Origin: Psychrobacillus glaciei
Lineage (GTDB): Bacteria > Bacillota > Bacilli > Bacillales_A > Planococcaceae
Reading direction: 5' to 3'
NCBI RefSeq assembly: GCF_008973485.1
Contig: NZ_CP031223.1
Span: forward strand, 496,001 to 560,000
DNA: 64,000 bases
Numbering within the stretch: the stretch's first letter is position 1; the number at the start of each line of letters is the position of its first letter. Positions 1 to 7,685 of the stretch are shown here, one piece after another. The translations under genes and the position numbers were made by a program. A model generated the notes under the pieces. It was not told the DNA's origin, did not search any database, and worked only from the letters and a program-made list of their open reading frames with translations.

Positions 1-1
1 T

Positions 2-1414
2 ACAGACAATGGCATGCTCACTGTAAATAGTATTAATGAAAAGTTAGATGGCTCTAATATGCAGAATGCTATAGATTGGGAAACTGTGAAACAAACCTTA
101 GATAGAGGCGAGCCAGATAAGTTGTATGTAGATTCGAAACAACTGGGGGAACAAGCTTTTAATGCATTTGCTCCTATGATACTTGAAGGAATTGATGATA
201 TATGGTCAGTTCAAATAGTCTTACCGAAATCGAAAATTTTAGAAACTTATCATCAAATCTTATTCTTAACTATAGTCGCTGCAATTGTAATGGTTGCTTT
301 AATGGGGATAGTAACCGTTTGGTTTATTTTTAATCAATTAAAACCACTGAAGTTTTTGCGAGAATCTATCGAAACTGCTGCTACTGGAGATTTAACAAAA
401 AAAGTAGACCAAAAATATATTAAAATGGATGAAATCGGTGCTGTGGCGTCAGCATATAACAATATGCTAGAAAAAACGAATGATGCCATACATTCTGTGT
501 TCAATTCTTCCACTATTTTGAATGAATCTTCTAACCAGGTACATGAAACATTTAATGAAATTGTTGCATCTAGCCAAGAGGTTTCATTAGCGACAAATGA
601 GATTGCACAAGGTGCTTCAAAGCAGTCCGAAGATACAGAAGAAACAAATTACCGCATGATAGATTTATCCAATCAGATTGATAACTTAAAAGCTCTGTCT
701 TCTAAAATGGACAACTTGTCTCATAAAACAAAAGAATCCACAGTAAAAGGAATGAATGAAGTCCAAAATCTGCGTGAACATAACGCAGCAACCAATGAAA
801 TGAATGGTAAGGTACAGAGACAAATCGATACATTAACATCTAACATTGCAAACATTAACCAAGTAATCACCTCTATTCAAGGTATTACAGAACAAACAAA
901 CTTACTAGCGCTTAATGCAAGTATAGAAGCTGCACGTGCTGGTGAGCATGGAAAAGGTTTTGCAGTAGTAGCAGAGGAAGTAAGAAAACTAGCGGAGCAG
1001 TCTAAAGGTGAAACGGAAGTTATTAAACAAACCGTTCAAAGTATTTTAGAGGAATCCAAACAGACAGTTGCAATTATTGCTTCTAATGTAGGACTGATGC
1101 AAGTGCAAAATGAATCTGTTCATAGCACGGAAAGAGCCTTTAAAGAAAATGAAGAGCTTTCAGGAGCAATTGCAACGGCCATTAACGAGTTGGTAAATGA
1201 ATTATCTATTATGTTAGAACATAAAAACCAAGCGATGATGGCAATTCAGAGTATCTCCGCTATTTCAGAAGAAACTGCCGCTTCGGCTGAAGAAGTGAGC
1301 GCCTCCGTTGCAGATCAACAAGCGGAACTTGAACGTGTAGCAGGTTCTATAGATAAGATGAACAAGATAGCGCAAGACTTACAAGAAGTGGTTAATCGAT
1401 TTACGCTACTATAA
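2..1414 (+). CDS. Methyl-accepting chemotaxis protein, 5' end outside the window
   Basis: Transmembrane chemoreceptor that passes ligand binding to CheA/CheW at the cell pole. The frame is open to the left edge of the window, so the first ATG at 14 is internal and the N-terminal membrane segment and most of the sensor are missing. What remains is the end of an extracellular Cache-like sensor (to about residue 75), one membrane segment (about 80-108), a HAMP domain (about 110-165) and a long cytoplasmic coiled coil. The signalling hairpin tip is intact, with the signature [19 protein letters not shown] followed by [18 protein letters not shown]. It is followed at once by a rho-independent terminator, so it is the last gene of its transcript. 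The ligand cannot be told from what is left. Family assignment is certain. Confidence 0.95.
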   Translation, partial: TDNGMLTVNSINEKLDGSNMQNAIDWETVKQTLDRGEPDKLYVDSKQLGEQAFNAFAPMILEGIDDIWSVQIVLPKSKILETYHQILFLTIVAAIVMVALMGIVTVWFIFNQLKPLKFLRESIETAATGDLTKKVDQKYIKMDEIGAVASAYNNMLEKTNDAIHSVFNSSTILNESSNQVHETFNEIVASSQEVSLATNEIAQGASKQSEDTEETNYRMIDLSNQIDNLKALSSKMDNLSHKTKESTVKGMNEVQNLREHNAATNEMNGKVQRQIDTLTSNIANINQVITSIQGITEQTNLLALNASIEAARAGEHGKGFAVVAEEVRKLAEQSKGETEVIKQTVQSILEESKQTVAIIASNVGLMQVQNESVHSTERAFKENEELSGAIATAINELVNELSIMLEHKNQAMMAIQSISAISEETAASAEEVSASVADQQAELERVAGSIDKMNKIAQDLQEVVNRFTLL

Positions 1415-1420
1415 AAAAAT

Positions 1421-1470
1421 GGGTTGCCCTTAAGTCAGTGAAGTTAGACTTTTGAGGGCAACTTTTTTTA
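1421..1470 (+). terminator. Rho-independent terminator after the chemoreceptor
   Basis: GTTGCCCT pairs with AGGGCAAC (1423-1430 with 1455-1462) and is followed directly by eight T. It lies 7 bases past the stop codon of the chemoreceptor gene. Confidence 0.85.
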
Positions 1471-1525
1471 AAAGGACCTGACGTCTTTTTATCCGGTTTT
1501 CTTGCATATAATTTCTATTCAATGA

Positions 1526-1675
1526 TTAGCTTCCACTATTGTCGTTCTTCATTCCTTTCATAGGCATATTGATAAAATTATCAAATTGCTTTGACAATTT
1601 ATCCCGAGCTTCTTTGTTTCTCATTAAGTATGCGGCGCCTAGTCCAAGTGCAGTTAATGCTAGCTTGTTCTTCAT
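1526..1675 (-). CDS. Small 49-residue protein with hydrophobic N-terminus, function unknown
   Basis: A small reading frame on the minus strand. It has a purine-rich Shine-Dalgarno (GAGGAG, with further AGAAGG just before the ATG at 1675). The predicted peptide starts MKNKLALTALGLGAAYLMRN and continues with a charged, helical tail rich in Lys and Asp. A short Ala/Gly/Leu-rich stretch (residues 5-18) followed by a soluble tail is typical of tiny YtxH-like membrane-associated proteins of Bacilli, but it is too short to place. It is convergent with the chemoreceptor and divergent from mprF. I call it a gene because of the ribosome binding site, the sensible composition and the otherwise empty 400-base gap. 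Function unknown. Confidence 0.6.
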   Translation of the reverse strand: MKNKLALTALGLGAAYLMRNKEARDKLSKQFDNFINMPMKGMKNDNSGS

Positions 1676-1811
1676 CCCTTCTCACTCCTCTCATATTGTT
1701 ATGTATGTTACCCTGTTTAATGTAAAATAAACTTTAATGAAACAGTACAAATAGATTAATGATAAGATAAACTTAAATGGAAATGATAAGAAAGAAACGA
1801 GTTGATAAACA

Positions 1812-4388
1812 TTGAGACAATTTTGGAAAATGCCTTGGTTTTCACGACTTTTTAAAATAGTACTCCCTTTTTTAATACTTATTGTGTTCTACTTTGAATC
1901 AAATCAGGCGCTAAAAAATTTAGACTTTTCTCTTTTGAAAAATAATTTTAATAAGTTAGCACTTAGTCATCTATTCATTATTACTTTTGCAGGAATTATT
2001 GCGGTTTTCCCTATGGTTCTTTATGATTTTGTTTTGCGTCGACATTTACAACTAAAAGTTCCGGTTAAAAAGACAATCATTTATTCGTGGACGGCTAACA
2101 CTGTCTCTAACTTTATAGGTTTTGGCGGAATAGCAGGAATGATGATTCGTACTTTTTTTTATGGTCAACACGGCTACGAGAAAAAAGCGCTTGTGAAAGG
2201 AATAGGATTAATTACTCTATTTTACCTAACTGGTATGTCTTTATTGAGCTGGTTGCCGTTACTCGGAATTATTCATACACCTATTTTTGATCAAGTAAAA
2301 TGGATTCACATTGCCCTTGTAGGGATTGCGTTATATTTTCCAGTTTTATTAATTAGTATAAAAAGGAAGAAAGATACACTTGCTCCAGTACGCATGAATA
2401 GGAAAAATATTATTTCATTAGCTATTATTTCAATTTTCGAGTGGGGATTTGCTTTTCTGCTGATTTATATAATTACGCTATTTCTTGGCGTTTCCGTATC
2501 TGTTCCGAGTATGTTTGCAACATTTATTGTTGCTTCTTTTGCAGGTATTATTAGTATGTTGCCTGGTGGAATTGGCTCATTTGATTTAATGTATTTGCTT
2601 GGGATGGAAGGGCTAGGGGTTCCAACAGAAACAACTCTCTTGATACTGCTATTATATAGAATTAGCTATTTTATCATTCCCGCTTTACTAGGGGCCGCTA
2701 CATTATTATTTTATTTCTGGGGAGAACTGAACCAAAAGTTTAATCGGATCCCAGCAATTATTTTACAAAATATTAGTCATTGGTTTGTTACTGTTTTTGT
2801 TTTATTGGCTGGAATTATTTTATTATTATCCGCTGCAATTCCTGCAGCACTTGAAAGGGTAAAAATGGCAAATGAAATTTTAGCTTTACCAGTGATGAAT
2901 ATGTCCCATAAGTTTACGGTTGGTTTAGGTATTTCCCTCTTAATGTTGACTAGAGGGATACAATATCGAGTGAAATGGGCATACGATTTAACACTAGTTG
3001 CATTAGTAGTTGCAGCGGTTTTTTCATTATCCAAATGGTTTGACTACGAAGATGCGACTTTTGTATTAGTTGTTTTCCTCATATTACTCATGTCTAAGAA
3101 ACGTTTTTATCGAGAAAATTTTGTACCTACTTGGGGTAAATCCATAACAGATATTATTGGAATTACAATTATTTTAGCAATATTTTTGTTTATTGGGTAC
3201 GTAAATTTACCTTCATCAACTATATCCATTCCAGTAAAATTACAGCCATACGTTATTACAGATTCCTCCGATTTGTTTATTAGTGCAATAATTGGTATCA
3301 TTCTTGCCCTCCTATATATGTCTATAGGTTATTTGCTCAACAAGCCAAGGCATTTTCCTTTCGAAAAATCTACAACATATGAAAGTGAAATAAAAGAGCA
3401 TCTCGACAAATATGGAGGTACAGTGTTATCTCATTTGATCTTCCTGCATGATAAATATATTTATTGGAATCAATCCAAAACAGTGATGGTTTCTTTTCAG
3501 AGGTACTCAGATAAATTAATTGTTCTCGGGGACCTAATAGGTGAGAAAAAAGATATTCTTCGAGCAATGGAAGAATTTCACGATCGTGCAAATTTATATG
3601 GCTATACGCCAGTTTATTATCAAGTTACTTCTAAAATGTTCCCTTACCTTCATGAAAACGGCTATGATTTTTTTAAACTGGGAGAAGAAGCCTTTGTCAA
3701 TCTTCCTACGTTCGACTTATCAGGGAAAAAAATGAAAAATTTGCGCGCCAATAAAAATAAACTGGAGAGGGAAGGATATCAACTTAAAGTAATTCAACCT
3801 CCTCATTCAGATGAGTTTATCGCAAGTTTAAAACCAATTTCAGATGAGTGGTTGGATGGCCGAAAAGAAAAAGGATTTTCTTTAGGCTGGTTCAATCCTT
3901 CATACTTAAAATCTATTCCAATTGCTTTGATAGTTGATTCAGACGAAAAAACAATTGCATTTTGCAATATAATGCCTGCTTACGATGGTGGGGAAATGAT
4001 TTCTGTTGATCTGATGAGATATGGAAAGAACGCTCCAAATGCCACAATGGATTATTTGTTTATCAAATTGTTTGAATGGTACAAAGAAGAAAATTATGTG
4101 AAGTTCAATTTAGGAATGGCTCCTTTGGCCAACGTAGGTCTATCTAAATATTCTTTCTTAACTGAGAAAATTGCATATCAAATTTTCTTATACGGCCAAG
4201 CGGTTTACCATTTTAAAGGATTAAAAATGTTTAAAGAAAAATATGCAGATCAATGGGAGCCTAAGTATTTGGCACTTCGAAAAAAGTCTTCCTTGCCAAT
4301 TACAATGGCACAAGTATCTTTGCTAATTGCTCGTTCGGGACCTGTCCAGAAAAGTAGATGGTGGACTATGTTTTCGAAATTTTATTAA
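1812..4388 (+). CDS. mprF: Phosphatidylglycerol lysyltransferase / flippase MprF
   Basis: MprF transfers lysine from Lys-tRNA to phosphatidylglycerol and flips the product to the outer leaflet, lowering net negative surface charge and giving resistance to cationic antimicrobial peptides. The 858-residue protein has the family's full length and order: about fourteen membrane segments (residues 12-520), including the flippase motif LPGGIGSFD near residue 255, then a soluble synthase domain (about 545-845) of the DUF2156/GNAT-like fold with LRANKNKLEREGY and NLGMAPL. The start is a TTG with a weak upstream purine stretch. The true start could be a few codons away, but no better ATG lies in frame nearby. 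It is transcribed alone and ends in a strong hairpin. Confidence 0.95.
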   Translation: MRQFWKMPWFSRLFKIVLPFLILIVFYFESNQALKNLDFSLLKNNFNKLALSHLFIITFAGIIAVFPMVLYDFVLRRHLQLKVPVKKTIIYSWTANTVSNFIGFGGIAGMMIRTFFYGQHGYEKKALVKGIGLITLFYLTGMSLLSWLPLLGIIHTPIFDQVKWIHIALVGIALYFPVLLISIKRKKDTLAPVRMNRKNIISLAIISIFEWGFAFLLIYIITLFLGVSVSVPSMFATFIVASFAGIISMLPGGIGSFDLMYLLGMEGLGVPTETTLLILLLYRISYFIIPALLGAATLLFYFWGELNQKFNRIPAIILQNISHWFVTVFVLLAGIILLLSAAIPAALERVKMANEILALPVMNMSHKFTVGLGISLLMLTRGIQYRVKWAYDLTLVALVVAAVFSLSKWFDYEDATFVLVVFLILLMSKKRFYRENFVPTWGKSITDIIGITIILAIFLFIGYVNLPSSTISIPVKLQPYVITDSSDLFISAIIGIILALLYMSIGYLLNKPRHFPFEKSTTYESEIKEHLDKYGGTVLSHLIFLHDKYIYWNQSKTVMVSFQRYSDKLIVLGDLIGEKKDILRAMEEFHDRANLYGYTPVYYQVTSKMFPYLHENGYDFFKLGEEAFVNLPTFDLSGKKMKNLRANKNKLEREGYQLKVIQPPHSDEFIASLKPISDEWLDGRKEKGFSLGWFNPSYLKSIPIALIVDSDEKTIAFCNIMPAYDGGEMISVDLMRYGKNAPNATMDYLFIKLFEWYKEENYVKFNLGMAPLANVGLSKYSFLTEKIAYQIFLYGQAVYHFKGLKMFKEKYADQWEPKYLALRKKSSLPITMAQVSLLIARSGPVQKSRWWTMFSKFY

Positions 4389-4460
4389 AAGAAAGCATAT
4401 AATAAATTCAGTATTGCTAGTGTATACTTGAGAAAAACAGGCAAAAAAAATTACCGAAAA

Positions 4461-4498
4461 AAGATCGTGAAGTGACGTACTTACTTCACGATCTTTTT
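4461..4498. terminator. Perfect 13-bp hairpin, terminator of mprF and module of a repeat
   Basis: AAGATCGTGAAGT at 4461-4473 pairs without mismatch with 4483-4495 and is followed by a short T run. It acts as the mprF terminator. The same GTGAAGTGA / TCACTTCAC palindrome recurs at 5108 and 51467, and in a weaker form at 59502, each time close to a copy of the 62-bp repeat, so it is also part of a compound repeat. Confidence 0.75.
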
Positions 4499-4527
4499 GA
4501 TTTCTCCCAGTAATCGTATAGACACTA

Positions 4528-4590
4528 TTTCATCCGAAGCACTCAGAAAATAGTGAACACAAGATACTCTTAAAGGACACTTGCGCTTTT
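4528..4590 (+). repeat. 62-bp intergenic repeat, copy 1
   Basis: Begins TTTCATCCGAAGCACTCAG and ends GGACACTTGCGCTTTT. Related copies lie at 5206, 9597, 51513 and 59433. The shared core is TTTCGTCCAAAGCA, then a GGGAATAGTGAA-like block, then AAAGGACACTTG. No coding potential. Confidence 0.7.
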
Positions 4591-4615
4591 CAATAAAGTA
4601 TATAAGTTTTCATGT

Positions 4616-4796
4616 TAGGAACAGGTTGATTTCCGTTTCAGGCGAACGCTTTCTTGGGGAAAGCATCAAGCCACTTCGGGCCAACACGACGGTGGTCACA
4701 AAGGTGTTGGCACACGATGTGGCGCTCTTAGCCTTTGATCAATTGAACGCACGAGGCCCGGGTCTTGATTTGCTTGCTAATTCCTCGGGGAGAATT
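4616..4796 (+). repeat. GC-rich intergenic element, GATTTCCG type
   Basis: Starts with an ACAGGTTGATTTCCG box shared with 58964 and runs through a GC-rich block much richer in G+C than the flanks. It belongs loosely to the same class as the elements at 11890, 42331 and 42770, which share the GATTTCCG..GGCGGACGCTTT start. An 83-codon frame across it is treated as spurious because no copy conserves a reading frame. Confidence 0.6.
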
Positions 4797-4872
4797 CATA
4801 ACGCAAATTCATATGTGTATATCGCAAATTAAAAGTGTTATAACGCAAATTCAACTGCTCAAATCGCAACTA
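4797..4872. repeat. Four tandem 21-bp units with CGCAA core
   Basis: The core CGCAA occurs at 4802, 4823, 4844 and 4865, that is at exactly 21-base intervals. It is embedded in ATAACGCAAATTCA or ATATCGCAAATTA with variable spacers between. A second array with the same period lies at 17702-17776. No gene overlaps it. Confidence 0.75.
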
Positions 4873-4890
4873 CATAGGAATAATGTGCAT

Positions 4891-5084
4891 GTACTTTCCA
4901 TTGTTTATCAATAGGACAAGGGAAACCTGAAAAAATAGATAGCATCCATTGATAAAGAAGCGCTGAGCGGACGAAATTGCATCTTCGCCCGCTTTTAAAA
5001 AAATTGCAAAGGACTTATTCTCTTATTAACCAAACCTCATGCACCTTGTCTCTACATATTTCAAGAGGGCGACGGACAATCATA
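4891..5084 (+). repeat. ~190-bp intergenic repeat with conserved hairpin, copy 1
   Basis: Matches 59206-59400 over nearly its whole length. Landmarks in order are TACTTTCCATTGTTTAT, AATAGATAGCATC, GATAAAGAAG, a hairpin with loop ATTGCATC, TTAACCAAACC, ATGCACC and GGGCGACGGACAA. The hairpin GCGGACGAA / TTCGCCCGC at about 4972-4997 is followed by a T run. A diverged copy is at 43297-43421. Confidence 0.75.
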
Positions 5085-5107
5085 CGCCACAAGATCACCC
5101 CTGAAAA

Positions 5108-5142
5108 TGAATCGTGATGTGGCGCAGTTACTTCACGATTCA
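5108..5142. repeat. Palindrome of the GTGAAGTGA type
   Basis: TGAATCGTGA pairs with TCACGATTCA across GCGCAG-type loop sequence. It is the same kind of palindrome as at 4461 and 51467 and lies upstream of the next 62-bp repeat. Confidence 0.6.
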
Positions 5143-5205
5143 TAAATCTAACGGTAATAGAGTAGCCAATGTTATTTGCGACGAGTAACCGCAGGAGCAG
5201 ATGTT

Positions 5206-5266
5206 TCGTCCAAAGCACTCTGGAAATAGTAAAGAAAAAATGCCTTAAAGGACACTTGTATTTTTC
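5206..5266 (+). repeat. 62-bp intergenic repeat, copy 2
   Basis: Begins TTTCGTCCAAAGCACTCTGG and contains CTTAAAGGACACTTG, as in copy 1. It closes the compound repeat that fills the gap after mprF. Confidence 0.7.
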
Positions 5267-5278
5267 TTGTCCTAAATG

Positions 5279-5303
5279 GTTTAGCGTGAAGAAAATAGGT
5301 TAA
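5279..5303 (+). promoter_or_regulatory. Possible SigB-type promoter
   Basis: GTTTAG, a 13-base spacer and GGTTAA lie 38 bases before the start at 5341. The -35 box is good but the -10 departs from GGGTAT, so this is weaker than the SigB-type sites at 7626, 20488 and 38638. Confidence 0.35.
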
Positions 5304-5340
5304 ACAAAGGCTAAAGACATGAATAGGAGCGATAAGTAAG

Positions 5341-5565
5341 ATGGATAAAACTTCTGAAGATCGTGTGCACCAACATAAAAAGGGGCATATACCAGACAAT
5401 CCAGATGAGGTGAAAACGGATAAAAAAAGCATTTTTGATATGGACAAAGGAATGCAAACTGTCGATCCAATTCCGGTAGAAGAGTTAAATGAAAAAGTAA
5501 AAGACGAAAAAAATAAACGGGAGACAAAATCTACTTCATCAAGTGAAGAACGCTTTCCAGATTAA
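5341..5565 (+). CDS. Small hydrophilic protein, 74 residues, function unknown
   Basis: Strongly charged, disordered-looking polypeptide rich in Lys, Glu, Asp and Ser, with no membrane segment, no cysteine and no recognisable domain. It has a good ribosome binding site (AGGAG, 11 bases before the ATG), and its composition resembles small general-stress or spore-associated proteins of Bacilli. A possible SigB-type promoter just upstream would fit a stress role. This is inference only. It stands alone between a repeat-rich gap and a lipoprotein gene. Confidence 0.65.
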   Translation: MDKTSEDRVHQHKKGHIPDNPDEVKTDKKSIFDMDKGMQTVDPIPVEELNEKVKDEKNKRETKSTSSSEERFPD

Positions 5566-5644
5566 ATCGGCGTTCGTTTATGATTCCATTTTTATGGATA
5601 TACCTTAGTTAGCCTTAAAATACAAGACAACGAGGGGATATATC

Positions 5645-6097
5645 ATGAAAATGAAAAAATACTCGATATATGGAAGTGCTTTATTGGTAATCGCGTTATT
5701 ATTAGGCGCTTGTGGAGATAAAGAAAAAGTGAAAAGTGCGGCAACAGTAGACGAAGAAAAGAGTGAGTTTGGATTTAATTCTTTTGATTTAGAGGTAGAT
5801 ACCCCAGATCATAAAGATGCCATTGAGGTATCAATGGAGATTAAAGGATCAACAATAGAAGCCGAATATGTGAATCGAATGGAACCGAAGAAGTTAAAGG
5901 GCGATAAAGCATATGAAGAGATGAGGCCAATGTTGAAGAAAATAGATTTATCAAAAGATATGAGTAAAGATGATGTAATTAAAAATGTATCCAAAGCATT
6001 CGATGTTGAAGACTACACGAAGTTCGACTTGGAAGTTGAATTCGCGGATGGAAAACATAAAGTATATAAGGATGAAAAAAGCAAAAAAAATAAATAG
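5645..6097 (+). CDS. YusW-like lipoprotein
   Basis: Predicted membrane-anchored lipoprotein of 150 residues. The signal peptide (residues 1-22) ends in the lipobox LLLGAC, with Cys at about position 23 as the lipidation site. The mature part contains one YusW-type domain (about residues 42-145), recognisable by FDLEVDTPDHKDAIEVSMEI near its start and a closing FDLEVEFADGKHKVY, an alpha/beta fold of unknown role found in Bacillus lipoproteins. It is a single gene with a ribosome binding site (GAGGGG) and its own terminator. Function is unknown beyond location outside the membrane. Confidence 0.8.
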   Translation: MKMKKYSIYGSALLVIALLLGACGDKEKVKSAATVDEEKSEFGFNSFDLEVDTPDHKDAIEVSMEIKGSTIEAEYVNRMEPKKLKGDKAYEEMRPMLKKIDLSKDMSKDDVIKNVSKAFDVEDYTKFDLEVEFADGKHKVYKDEKSKKNK

Positions 6098-6104
6098 AGT
6101 ACTC

Positions 6105-6141
6105 GCCAAGTCATGATTAAGTTCATAACTTGGCTTTTTTG
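6105..6141 (+). terminator. Terminator after the YusW-like gene
   Basis: GCCAAGT at 6105-6111 pairs with ACTTGGC at 6128-6134, followed by six T. Confidence 0.8.
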
Positions 6142-6168
6142 TTGTGCAATAAATGGCTGTAGTAATCA

Positions 6169-6222
6169 TAATAGTGTATGATACATAGTATAAAGCATAG
6201 TGTATATCACATAGTATAAATG
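6169..6222 (+). promoter_or_regulatory. Promoter/operator region of the PadR pair with CATAGTATA repeats
   Basis: Four units of the form ATAGTGTAT or CATAGTATA start at 6171, 6185, 6197 and 6211 (spacing 14, 12, 14). They overlap TATAAA-like -10 candidates just before the padR start. PadR regulators commonly bind AT-rich repeated or palindromic sites over their own promoter, so this is the likely autoregulatory operator. Confidence 0.5.
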
Positions 6223-6234
6223 GTGAGGTGAAAT

Positions 6235-6582
6235 ATGAGTAAGCTATTAAGTTCGTTAATTACAGAATTAAGACGTGGGACGCTGACATTAGCTGTATTG
6301 AGTCAATTGCGTACACCGCAATACGGATATTCGCTTGTCCAATTACTGGAGAAATCCAATGTATTAATTGACCAAAGTACTTTATATCCTTTGCTTCGAC
6401 GATTAGAAAAGCAAGAGTTAGTAGTTAGTAGTTGGGATACATCTGACAGTAGACCGCGGAAGTATTATGTGTTGAGCGAATATGGGATAGAATTGTTCGA
6501 TCAGTTAAAAAAAGAGTGGGAAAAAACTTCAAGTGAGCTTTATATATTGTTAAAAGGAGACGAAGGGGATGCACCTAATTGA
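6235..6582 (+). CDS. PadR-family transcriptional regulator
   Basis: A 115-residue winged-helix repressor. The PadR signature runs through TLTLAVLSQLRTPQYGYSL (about residues 16-35), SNVLIDQSTLYPLLRRLEKQ and the wing SRPRKYYVLSEYG, followed by a short C-terminal dimerisation helix. Such small PadR proteins usually regulate the operon in which they lie. The downstream gene overlaps it by 14 bases, so the two are translationally coupled. Repeated CATAGTATA boxes immediately upstream are the probable binding site. The inducing signal is not visible. Confidence 0.9.
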   Translation: MSKLLSSLITELRRGTLTLAVLSQLRTPQYGYSLVQLLEKSNVLIDQSTLYPLLRRLEKQELVVSSWDTSDSRPRKYYVLSEYGIELFDQLKKEWEKTSSELYILLKGDEGDAPN

Positions 6583-7567
6583 TATGTATATCCAGGAAGT
6601 AACTCGTAGACTTCCTGAAAAGCACCGTAAGGATATTGCACTTGAGTTACAGTCGACAATTGAGGATATGCTACCAGAAAATTTTACAGAGATAGATGAG
6701 AAGGAAGTACTTGCTAAGCTTGGAAGCCCAGTAACGCTTGCTAGCGGCTATTTAGATCGTCCGATGCACCTGATAGGACCAAATTATTTCGGTATATATG
6801 TAACTTTACTGAAAATGATATTACCTATTGCTGCAACTATCGCTCTCATAGTATCCATATCGGAAAGTATACTCTCTTATAATTCCAATGAAGCAGTGAT
6901 GAACATAGTTCTTGCTGTCATAGGGAAAGGTATAATAGAAATTCTAGGTACATTAATCCAGTCATTTTTTTGGATAACGCTTATTTTTGCAATCTTGGAA
7001 CGTACAGATATTTCAAATGAAAAACTGTCTATAAAAACTAGTTTGAAAGACTGGACACCTGATGATTTAAAAAGTATTCCACCTATTTTGAAAGAGAAAA
7101 AAATAGCTAAATCTAAGATATTCGGAAGCTTATTGGAGATTGGGATCTTTACCGCTATCTATTTTAATGGAGTTAAGTTACTTGGTGTATATGAGAGCGT
7201 TCATGGTAAATTACAGCTGACAATACCTTCCTTCAATCAAGAGGTTCTGCAGTCTTATTGGTTAATTGTCGTAATTGCAATTGCTGTTGAAGTTACTTTG
7301 GTATGTTACAAATTTGTCGTAGGTCAATGGACTATGAAAGTAGCAACTTTAAATTTTGTACGACATGCTATATCTTCTATCGTTGTTATTGTTATGTTCA
7401 GTAATTCTATTTTGATAAATCCTGATTTTATAGCGTATTTAGAAGGACTGATGAAAAGTTCATTTGACATGAAAGATTCTTTTCAGATAGGAATTATCTT
7501 GTTATTTGTAGCCTTTGCGGTTATTGATGTAATTAAAGGGTTTAGAAAAGCTAGTATTAATAGATAA
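6569..7567 (+). CDS. HAAS-type membrane protein paired with PadR
   Basis: A 332-residue membrane protein. The cytoplasmic N-terminus (residues 1-65) has the HAAS / DUF1700-like pattern seen in proteins encoded next to PadR regulators: IQEVTRRLPEKHRKDIALEL, then IDEKEVLAKLGSPVTLASGYLD. It is followed by about six membrane segments (approximately 70-95, 115-145, 185-205, 228-250, 262-288, 303-325). The start overlaps padR by 14 bases, with the SD AAGGAGA inside padR. Known PadR-HAAS pairs are thought to link membrane or envelope state to transcription. The substrate or signal here is unknown. Confidence 0.75.
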   Translation: MHLIDMYIQEVTRRLPEKHRKDIALELQSTIEDMLPENFTEIDEKEVLAKLGSPVTLASGYLDRPMHLIGPNYFGIYVTLLKMILPIAATIALIVSISESILSYNSNEAVMNIVLAVIGKGIIEILGTLIQSFFWITLIFAILERTDISNEKLSIKTSLKDWTPDDLKSIPPILKEKKIAKSKIFGSLLEIGIFTAIYFNGVKLLGVYESVHGKLQLTIPSFNQEVLQSYWLIVVIAIAVEVTLVCYKFVVGQWTMKVATLNFVRHAISSIVVIVMFSNSILINPDFIAYLEGLMKSSFDMKDSFQIGIILLFVAFAVIDVIKGFRKASINR

Positions 7568-7625
7568 TGGGAAAGGCAGATGCAACGCTTCTATTATTAC
7601 AAAAATATTAAAAAATGAAATAGAG

Positions 7626-7651
7626 GTTTTTCTGCGTTCTTGCACGGGTAA
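7626..7651 (+). promoter_or_regulatory. SigB-type promoter of the YflT-domain gene
   Basis: GTTTTT, a 14-base spacer and GGGTAA. This closely matches the general-stress consensus GTTTAA-N13/14-GGGTAT and lies 35 bases before the start at 7686. Confidence 0.65.
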
Positions 7652-7685
7652 ATAGTATATAAGACAAAACCAAGGAGGAATCAAC

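Noticed and set aside
4581-4832. 83-codon frame on the plus strand after mprF
   Set aside because: It lies wholly inside the GC-rich repeat and the 21-bp array. There is no ribosome binding site, and the homologous repeat at 58964 does not keep the frame.
4797-4872. CRISPR array
   Set aside because: The units are only 21 bases with a ~7-base core, spacers are too short, and no cas gene is in the window. The same applies to 17702-17776.
5015-5527. Three minus-strand frames of 67 to 91 codons
   Set aside because: They overlap repeats and the credible small gene at 5341 on the other strand, have no SD, and read as arbitrary composition.
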